From NCBI RefSeq assembly GCF_051622035.1, contig NC_135366.1, positions 2,759,001 through 2,823,000 on the forward strand: a stretch of 64,000 nt of DNA. The letters run 5' to 3'. This stretch comes from Arctopsyche grandis (lineage: Eukaryota > Arthropoda > Insecta > Trichoptera > Hydropsychidae). Each line of letters starts with the position of its first letter. The first letter of the stretch is position 1. The notes beneath the pieces are model-generated. The model had not been told where the DNA came from. It ran no database searches and saw only the letters and a program-made list of their open reading frames with translations. The position numbers and the translations under genes are program-made. Of the stretch, positions 10,201-21,523 are shown piece by piece.

Positions 10201-13200
10201 CAGTGGTGGTCCTTGATTAGGCGGTATAACACCAGGAGTCATGTGCTGAAGACCCATGTGATGAAGCACGTTTCCTGATGACTTCGAGTGGTGGAGTGAC
10301 CGGCCCTGCGGCATGTTTGGGATGTTGACACTGGATCTGCAACAGTTTGCACGAATGAGTATAAATGTCGACTGGCGTTTATGGTATAATGATATAATGT
10401 GTTTGTGTGTGTGTGTATACCTGGAGTTGAAGATCTCGTTCTGTTTGGCCATCGTGAACTCCTTCGCGTGGACATTCAGCTTGTTCAGCTGCACTCCGTC
10501 TACGCGAACACCTGACATCATTAATATCATGCACCTCAATCAAATTCCAATGCTGTGTTTATTTGGGAAATAGGTGGAGAGGAAAAATGTGTAACGAGCG
10601 TTTTAATACTCTCGCATCTGTCGCTGTATTATGTTTAAAGCAAATATATGACGCGAGTCTTTCTGCATGCATTTGAAAGAGGATGTAGCTTTTTTATTAT
10701 GTTTTAGTATTATTTTCTTTTGTTGTATTGATTTGAAATTTAATTCATTACTTAATGTAATTTAATATCGTTGGACCCATAGTATTTTTTATTTATTAAG
10801 TAATTGAATATAGCACGTTCGGGTTTGGTGCAAACGATCGACAAACGCCAGACAGACTGAACCACAGATTAATTGGATGGCTGCTTTAAACGCAATTCTT
10901 GACTTCACGAATGATAGATTGCACATCAGATGACGAGTAACCTTTCGATGTGGACAGATGCAATTATTAAAATTGAGTTGGATCTTTCTGGCGAGTTTAA
11001 TAAGGCAAAATTCGGAACTAAAGTATGAGAAGCAGAGAACGTATACAGGGTATGTATGTCGGGACTTCGGGTAGATTTCGCTTAGTGTAAGTGCGAGCAG
11101 TGCGCACGCATAAGGTACACGTGTCGTTAATCTGTGGTTCAGTCTGTCTGGCGCTCGTCGATCGTTTGCACCGCATCGAGCACGTTCATAAGTAATTCTG
11201 TATAAAAAACACAAATAACATATTTATTTTACTTTTATACATATGTAGCAACAACATATTGATGCCTGATATTACTGTGTATTTTAAGTGCACGTACTTT
11301 TTATTGTATGGCGCCGTCCACACACACGATATCTACTAACGATATTTGCAATATTTTCCATATCCAGTTCCCATATTGCACCCTGTGGTTGCTATTTAGG
11401 AACTGGATATGGAAATATCGTGTGTGTGGACGGCGCCTATGGCAAGTTACAGTAGCTAAAATATTCACCACATGACATATTCTTTATACAGAACTGTGTC
11501 AAATTATATTGTGTCGGCTCGCTATATGACATGGTCGAGTTCGGTCACCTTCCTGCGAGCTGGGACCAACTCGCCCGTGTTCAGAGTCGCTACCGCACTC
11601 CGTCTCTAGCTTCCATAATAAAAGCACGTGCATCAACATGCCAGTCGTCTCATTCGTTCATCCCCTATAATATGTATGCACATATGTACATACCCAGGGC
11701 CGCCGATAGGAAACCCGGGCCCTGGAAAAATAATTCCATACCCTATGGCCTATGGCAAACCAAAAAAAAGCTTATACATATATTTTTAATATGTGAAAAA
11801 TCTATCAAAACTATTAGAAAAATACCTACATATATGTTAAATGCTATTTTTTGAAATAATCGAATAAAAAAGTATGATATAACAGATACGATTTCACATG
11901 TACACAAAGAATGCGCGTATAGAAAAACAATAAAAAGAAATGTATGTATTTTTATGTAGAATAATATAAATTATCGATATCGATCAGTTGAACGACCCAA
12001 CACGGGGCCCCTCAAGTAGTCCGGGCCCTGGAATTTTAACCCCAGATCCCCCCCCCCTCTCGGTGACCCTATACATACATACATACGGTAATTGGACTAT
12101 TCGTCACATTGGGGTGATCTCAAAGACAATTTTTGCCATGAAAATCGCGAATACACAATATTTGGCACTCAAGTTCTCGTTACTATGATAGTTATCGTTA
12201 GTATGATGGACTTTTCGGCTGCCAGATGTTCCGTTATAGAGATTTTAGTGACTTTGTGACGAGTAATTTGTGACCAGTAATCACCGAACCCATACATACA
12301 TACATATAATATATATGTATATGTATGTTTTATTTACATATATGGTAATGTAATATTATAAGAAAATGTAATATTACAAGTTAAGATTAATATCTAATAT
12401 TATTAATATTATTAACAGTTATATTTATAAGAATATTGCATGTCAATATATTATATATGAAGAGTCATCTTCTTTGAATATCAGCATACAATAAACATCA
12501 TTAATTACATTGTCTTGAATGGATTGGTTCGGTGATTATTCCGCAAAAAGCGATCTCACGCACATCACTAAAATCTCGATCACGGAACATCTGGCACCCA
12601 AAAAACTCCATCAATCGAAAGCTACGACGCCAAATATTGTACTAACGAGAATTCAAGTGCCAGATATTCCATATTCGCGATTTTTGTGGCAAATTGTCGT
12701 AATCGCAATTTGCACAATAATCCGTTTACCGAATAGATTATGTTTGCATACTTATTTTGACAGTAAAAAAAAACAATCAAGTTTTCTGGAAAATAGAATG
12801 CTGACCATTTTTTTTGTGGTATTATGATTATAGTATTACCCTTTATTTTATGTATTTATCAAATATGCATATACCCATCATGAAATCAATAAATGTCTAG
12901 TTTTAAAAGGGCCAAAAATTTTGTGAATATTTCCATTTAAATACATTATGCTCATGATGTTTTAACGCAGAGATTAGGTGATTGGTACTGGTTTACTAGT
13001 TGATTGGTACTGGTTTACTTGCGCTCGCGCTATGAATACGCTGTATACTACAGCCAATAAGATCTCGCGACCCATCGACCAATCATCTCTCTGTGTTGAA
13101 AGTTCCCGATGGATATAAAGATCTACCTCTACTACCATTGCTGTATATTTCACTCCGATCTTGGAAACCCTTCTACACTTCCACGCTACAATATTTTAAA

Positions 13201-15235
13201 TCTATTCTACCAAGTAATCCTTTAAAGTTTTCTTTAATATTTTTAACTAACGAGCGTAACCATCTACATATACATATATATAATGTATCATAGAAATAAT
13301 GTAATTAAAATTAAAATCATTATGAAATTCCCATGTTACTCGATATGAAAAAATCGACCACAATAATAACATTTTACGCGACTACTCGCATGGAGCAATG
13401 TATTGATACATTACATATGTACTATAATCCAAACAATTCAATGCGAATTCAATTTCTTGAATTCGTTTTTTTCTTTCAATCGATTACATATACACAATGC
13501 ATACATTTGTACTCACACATGTGAGCGTTTAATCTATTTGAACACTACTTATGTATATACAATATAAACAGACATGGCGAATCGTCACCATTGATTTACA
13601 GCAAATATGCAAAGTAGTCAAAGAGCCACTCTCATGCTAATTATAGCGACACCGTTGCATAGTCATACATATGTGCAACAAATGCTACAAAAAATTCTAT
13701 GCACTATACAAAATAACCGGTGAGATCAACAACCGACTTTATCCATGGTATGTGTTCATACATATTTTTAAAAAATTAACACAGATGGATCGAGATAAGG
13801 AAAAGAAAAGAACACACTATAAAATACTAATATACACGATAGTTTTCTTAGCATGCACCGATAAACGATTTCTCGATATTCAATTTTATCATGAGTGATG
13901 CGTATTCGAGCACAACGGAGCGAATATTAATGAAGTATTGTCTTTTTTCAGGTTCGTTTAGCAACCAACGGTATATGCGATTTGATCAGAATCTATAATC
14001 GACTTTTACAGGGTGTTGCTGCGTCTACAGTTACATTTCTAAAACGATTTGTTACTATTTTTATACATTTATCAATCGAAATTGAAATGGAAAGTAATGT
14101 TATCATTGAAATACTAATATATTACATTATATATTATAGGCAAATTTTCTTCAAACACTATTATCTTAGGTTGTGGCTATTTGCAGGTACTATACTTGCG
14201 GATTATTGGCTATTTGCAGGTACTGTCTCTGCGAATTATTGGCTATTTGCAGGTACTATATGTGCGACAGGCGTAAAGCCTTCTGCGCATGCGCGTGAAC
14301 TTATAATCCGATTATAATTTCTTACATTTAATGTATGCTAGACTTGTTTAATCAATCGTTCATTATACATGAGGCAAATAAATTTCGCACGTTATTATAA
14401 TAGATTTATATCATTTAGCTAGTTCGCGGCTTGTACTTGTATGTAGGTATTATACGTTGTATATGATAATAATTCTCTAACAATTAATAATATTAACTAA
14501 TTTGGATTATATTTTTTACTCTACGTCACTTTACGAGTTCGAACTAAATTTTAAGAGGTTTAAAACAAAATTTTTACAGTAAACACGCTGACAGTGACAG
14601 TTCACGCGCATGCGCCGAAGGCTTTGCGCCTGTCGCAGATATAGTACCTGCAAATAGCCAATAATTCGAAGATATAATACCTGCAAATAGCCAATAATTT
14701 GCAGATATAGTACCTGCAAATAGCCAAAACCATTATCTTATTGAAAAAAGCATCATTTGTTAAAAAGAAAAAAAAATGAGTGGGGATAAAAGTAATAAAC
14801 TTTTAATCTGACGAATTCTAATCTTAAATACTTTAAATACGAATACATATAAATAGAGTTAAATATTTTCTTATCTATTGAGCTTTTGAATGTTCTTAAT
14901 AAGAGCCATTATTGACTCTACATTGAATTTTGAGCTGTCTCTTTACAGAGACAGTGGTATTATTATTATGGAAATATATCATGTGTGCGGGCTCAAATGG
15001 AGAAAGTCCCCTCAATCTTTTCCGTTGACTTCAATCTGACAAAACAGGCTCATCGGATTATTTGGATTATGCTTAAAATTGAGCATAAAACAGCAGCCAA
15101 ATGGTCTAATACATCAAATAACTATTTCATAGATTTGCAAATACATAATATGACTCAAAAGGGTGACCGTCACCGCACCGAATGTTAAAAAGTCGAAAAT
15201 GTTCGTTTACCATGCATACATATGAAAAATGGTTA

Positions 15236-15308
<73 letters not shown>

Positions 15309-18300
15309 TGGCGTGAGGTAAAAGTCTCTCTCCCTCCGTCATACATCCTCACTTAATTTGCGCGAGCAGGATACAACAGGAACAAGAGGAACAGGCTTTT
15401 CCTCCCGTATCCTGCGCGCGCACATTAAACAAGGCTGTGTGACAAAAAGAGAGATAATTTCACCGCATGCCACTCGTACCCTTTTTTATCTTTCGATTTT
15501 CGACTTTGCCTTCCGATATTTGCTTTTTCGGGCTTTTCACTTTCGCTCCCGTGAGGTAGACCCGACTCAAAAGTATTGAATCAAGAAAGAAAAGTATGAT
15601 TTAATGAAAAAATTACATTGTTAACAATTGTATTTGTATAACTATGACATGAGTATATGATTATAATATAATTATAAACTAACCGTTTCGAATGTATCAG
15701 TATATTCTGTAATGGATTTTATATGTAATTCAGAAAGCATTCTGTAATGCATCTTTCATAGATTCTCCGGCATCCTGTATGTATGTAGTGTCGAATCAAA
15801 AAATTTTATACCGTTATTTTCTGATAATTAATATAAATTGAAATAAATAATTTAAATTATGATAGTTAGCTTAATGATTACACTGTGCTCAATGTGACGT
15901 TTTACCTTGAGTCACAAATCGAAATATCTCAAAAAGGAGCTGGCGAGGTCTTCTTATCTTGAGCAACGTGTAGGTAATAATCAATGCGTGTTTCAATTTA
16001 GCTGACGTTAGCAGTTGAAATATCATTTGAGTGTACGTAGGCAAATTACATTCCTTTTTGCAATATTTGAGAATATTCGGCAAAGTCGAAAAAATTTACG
16101 CCATATTATATATATTGAAGACCGGTTTTGTATGCGCGAATACTTTGGAAAAATTAGCTTCTGGGTCATATACCTGAAATGCTAATTGTACACATTCGTA
16201 GACGCTTTCCAACGATATGAACACATACGCTATGTGTCTAGTTTGGATTTAAAAGGTTTTAAAATATGGCTTGTAAGCATACAGACGGATGTTGAGTTAA
16301 AATTTTTGTTTAAAGTAGAAAGTTTGTTTGTTTGTTCTCTGTATACAATTCCATACCACTCCACTGATTTGAAGTAAATTTTAGAAGATTTTAAGCAACC
16401 AGTGGACTATAGAAGGGATAGCACTGGCGAATCCACGGTGATGACACGAGGTTAATGGTCACCACCATTCAAGTAGAATGGGTAGAAGCGCTCTCAGCTT
16501 CCAAAAATGTTGCTACAAAAACTCCGTGCAGACGGAGATTTCGGCTGTTTTTCTCAGTTGCAGTAGGATCTCTGTAGCAGTAGGATCTCTTTGAAATAGG
16601 CTCTACTAGTGAAATTGTGTGGTAGTATTAGTTCGACAAAGTCCGAACATCTGTATGTGCACGTGCTAGATGTTCGGACCAGCCTCACTCATTGAAAAAC
16701 AGTTATTATTACTTTATCTACATTGAAGTAGTATGCATAGAATTGCTCTCAGCCCCTAAAAATGTTGCCACAAAAAATCCGTGTGCCCGGAGATGTCAGC
16801 TGTTTTGTCCAGTTGTTGTAAGGGACGATCACTTCCACGAGTTTTTTTTCCTCACTCTTTTGTCTCTCTTCTGACTTTCCGTCTCTCTCTTCGATGGCTC
16901 GCTTTTAAGCGATACTTTTGTTAGGAATGACTATTCTATACATTATACTTCAATGGTCACCACCCTAGAGGACTACATAATATTATACATAATAATTAAA
17001 ATTCGCATTCGGCGTTTGAAAACACAATTCAAATGCCCTTTTTTGGGGCATTTGAATGGGGGTGTGAGCAGACCACTCTGCTCTTCAGGTATAAAATGTT
17101 AGGGTCTACCTCACGGCACCGAAAGTGAAAAAGTCGAAAAAGCAAATATCGCAAGGCAAAGATCGAAAATCGAAAGATCTTAAGTTGAAAGATAAAAAAA
17201 AAGGGTGCATGGTAAACGGTACTATGTATATATATATATAATATATATCAGTGGGATGCGGTGAAATTATCTTTATTTTTGTCATACAGCCTTGTTTAAT
17301 GTGCGCGCGCAGGATACGGGAGGAAAAGCCTGTTCCTCTTGTTCCTGTTGTATCCTTTTCGCGCAAATTAAGTGAGGATGTACGACGGGGGGAAAGAGAC
17401 TTTTACCGCACGCCACTGATATACATATATGTATACTAACCGTTTTTCATATGTATGCATGGTAAATGAATATTTTCGACTTTTTCATTGTCGACTTTTT
17501 TACGGTCACCCAAAATGTTATCATGTGCATAATCAATGCAACTGCTCCATGATCTTTTGCCTAAAAAATTCCGATTGCGTGAAAACTTATTTACGCAATC
17601 GGATGGGAGAAAAAAAGATTGTTTTGGTTTGATTGATTTGTTATGGTTTCGCATTGCTACATATTCATTTGCATATGGATCTGAGTCCAGAAAAATTTTT
17701 AGACGGATTAGCAGTGTCAAATAAACGTAAATTAAACTTTTTACTATGATCCAAATCCTATTTGCGTCATATTCCTTTTATATTATCATATTCTTTCTAA
17801 TTTTTTTTAGATTTTATTTAATGTTTTTGTTTTTATTTAAGTAATTAAAGTTGAAAGTATATGTTTTTATGTATTTGTATTTTTATAATGTAGTTGAAAT
17901 ATTGCTTTACAAATTAATAAGCTTACATGACAAAAAATCAATAGCATATCGTGATGACTTTTAAGAAATAATAACAAGATTTTTGTCGCTCGTAAGCAGA
18001 GAAATTATAATATTTCTCTGGTTATAAATGCGTATCGTCGTAATTCAAAACATTTTTGTAATTCAAAACATCAACGATGATCTAATTTTAGCTCAATCTC
18101 GCTCTTTAGCTTAATTTTGATATTTAATTTCAATTTTTTAATTTAATTTTTATTTCGATATTTTATACGCTACTGGTTTTAAAAGTTGGCCTGTGGGCCG
18201 TTCGTTGGTTTGGTGCGTACGCAGCATTAGAAAGACAAATCTGCGACGGAAATTTCTATCAATCTTAAATCCCAAACTTCAGTGTACAGATTATTAGTTA

Positions 18301-21300
18301 TTTCAATAAGCTAATTAAATAGTTTATAGCTCAATTTTTAAATCAAACGTCTACATAAATGTGTAATGGCGGATGTACAAATGAGATGAGATAATTTTTT
18401 ACCATTACTAACTCATCCCATAGAAATCTACCATTAGTGTGTACTAGGAGAAGGTATGAGACACGTACGACATACAGATATGGCACCTGATGTCAACGGT
18501 CTGCAGACCCGACCGGAAAGGACAGGGCAGTAAAAGGAGGAGGACGACAAGCTTATATACTAAAAAGGCTGATTTACATGACATCATACTTGGAGGTCGG
18601 TAGATTTCCATGGTCGGTTTCCCTCTAGTATTCGTCGTCACCACCATGCTTCTTCTCTTCGATGGATCTTTCATCTGAAACATCAACAAAAATTACGTAT
18701 TAGACTCATCGAGGATTTTATTAAATATTCCAGTTATGTCTTAGCTATGTCTTTGAAGTTAACGTCCAGGATTGCGTTTGTTCTTTGACATTCACATTCA
18801 TAACGCCTCGAACACGTGTAATATACGTAAATATTGGAGGGATATTAATAGAGAAGTAGTACGATCTGCTCGATTACGTATTCCATGGAATGCGTAGTCG
18901 AGAATTGCGTATTAAAAAATATACACGAAACCCACGATTTTCCCCCCATACATATGAGCTTGTTAAAAATCTTGGGGCACTCGGTATTTTTTAATATTTT
19001 TGTTTTTATTCTGAACTGGACTTTTTTCCTGCGTGAAAATGTCGTTTTACTTTCACAATTATGATTGAATCTAAAGACCAATTTACGTCGTTGCATTCGT
19101 TTATTGTATTTAGGAGAACGAGTCTGAAACATCAGTGGGCGGATAGCAAACACTCAAACCAAATGCTATGTCCTTATTGGGCGTGCTCCACAGTGACGTT
19201 CGTGGTGACTAATTCGATTGAATAAAAACAAATCTTCATTAAATGTGTAGGTATATGGATTTTTTTTGCGTACGAAAGTGCATCAGATCAAGGAGTCAGA
19301 AGATAGATTGCTCAATGATGTTCTTCCATGTTTTTTCTTGAATATTTTAGCGATGGAATGCCGTTTGGGAAATTATTAATAACGCCTACAATCAGTGAAA
19401 GTGTAAAAAAAACCTGTACGAAAATAGTACCCACTGTGCGATCAATTCTATTGTAAGAATATGTGTGAAATGCTTTCTATTCTATTTCACACAAAATTTG
19501 AAGATTCGAATTTGCATATAGAAGAATAACATAAGAATTGTGGGTTAAATAAGAAACTAGTTGGAATTTAAAGTGTTCTCGACCTTCATAAAAGTGTATT
19601 GTGCAAATTGAGCATGAACTCCAGAGATCAGTCAAGATTCAAACGAGTTTAATTAATGCGAATAGTTCGCTTTGGATTATGGGCTCTTTCCGAAGTACAA
19701 TATTGGATTAGTAATGAAACAACGAACGAAACATTTCACAATATTGACCTTCGCTAAGGATAAAATACAAGTTTGAGATTTGAAATCGGCAAAATCAAAG
19801 ATTTAAAGCAAAAGAATAAATTTGATATTCATAAAAACCAGAATTCCGCGGGTTGAAAAGCCCATCAAAAGGTATTTTGTAATAAATGTGTCTCGTCTGC
19901 AAAATATTGGTCTGAATCTTACAAGTAAACCAATATAATTCATATAATACACATGTATATTGAAATTGTATGAAGCTTTTATATTAGCAAAACGGTAGTA
20001 AAATTTAATAATAATACTCAGACTTCATGTGAATATGTACATATTTATTATGCATTGTACAGATATAACATTATATTTAATAACGTAAATAAATAAATAA
20101 ATAATATAGTAGCGATCTGCATCGGGTCATACCATTTTTGGAGTGACACTAAATTGTTCAAATTGAAAAACGCCAATTCGACATATGTATTCGTTGTATG
20201 ACAGTCCTCGAGAGGTCACACGCCTCATTGCAATTTCTGTATATATAAAGCTTTCTGTATTTATACAGCTACCGTCTGGTGCAGCTATATATAGCATCAG
20301 ATATGAGCCATAATTGGCTTTTGGTCGAATTCCTGAGAAATCAGTGTATACTATGTATGTACCCAGTGCCAGTTTTAGGGGGGGGGGGGCTAGGTCGGGT
20401 GGCGCCCGAGGGCGCCAAATAAGTTAGGGCGCCGAACGATGCGCCAAAGGCGCTTTAAAATTAGAGCACCAAAAGCCATTCAAAATTTTAGATTAGAGCG
20501 CCAAAGACGAAAGTTCTTTCTAAGGGTGTTTAGAAAAAATTGCCCGAGGGCGCCATCGGGTGTAAGGCCGGCACTGTATGTACTTAAATGTAAGATGGTT
20601 AACAGATTCAGTCAGACGGAGTCGCAATTCAGAAACAACGTGTGAATTTAGGTTCTCTTTTGGCGCTTCTCTCTCGTAAGTCATAACTAGAGGTAGGATA
20701 GTCACAGTGCTATCCATTGTTCGGCAAACTTTTAACAATGCATTTACAACCTTTGAACAATACACGGCCCCCTCAGGCTCCGGTGACTAGTCATAACAAT
20801 TAACGAATATAAATAGCTAGTGTTGTACCCGATGAAATATCATCGCATGAGTGTTGGCATATTAAGTTATTAAAAAAAAAGTGTCAGTCCTATGTTCGAT
20901 CCGCACATGGTCGAATTTTTTTCAAATACCTTTTAAATATATTTATATTTAATTGTTTAATATGAAAAAAAAATGGTAAAAACTATCTACCTACCTACAT
21001 ATAAACAATATAAAACACCAACAGAAAAATGAATTAATTAAATAAATTTAAAATAGATGGCTCTAAATACTCACAGACTATTTTTCCTAGAGGAAACATT
21101 GATAGCAAACAGTATATATAGAAGTTTTTTGCCGATCTGTTATTATGTTCGTATCATATTCGCACGTGTTTTTGCTAGTGTTTTAACTGTGACGTACATA
21201 TATCGAATTGAAACGACTATTATATATGTAGTACGGCGAGCGTTATATTACACAGACACAAAGAATAGCGATATTATACATATATATGATTAATAAAAAT

Positions 21301-21436
21301 AAAAAATAAATTTTTTTAGGTGAGACCACCACACACCAGATGACACCACCCCTTGTGACGCCACTGAATAGTATGTGACAAATAAAAACTTTTGTATATT
21401 GCATTTCGTAATCTATATCTACGAGTATATCTACGA

Positions 21437-21523
<87 letters not shown>

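Noticed and set aside
15237..15305. Tyr/Ile repeat ORFs across TA and GT microsatellites (also 3140, 21316, 21375)
   Set aside because: They are translations of pure dinucleotide repeats with no flanking coding signal.
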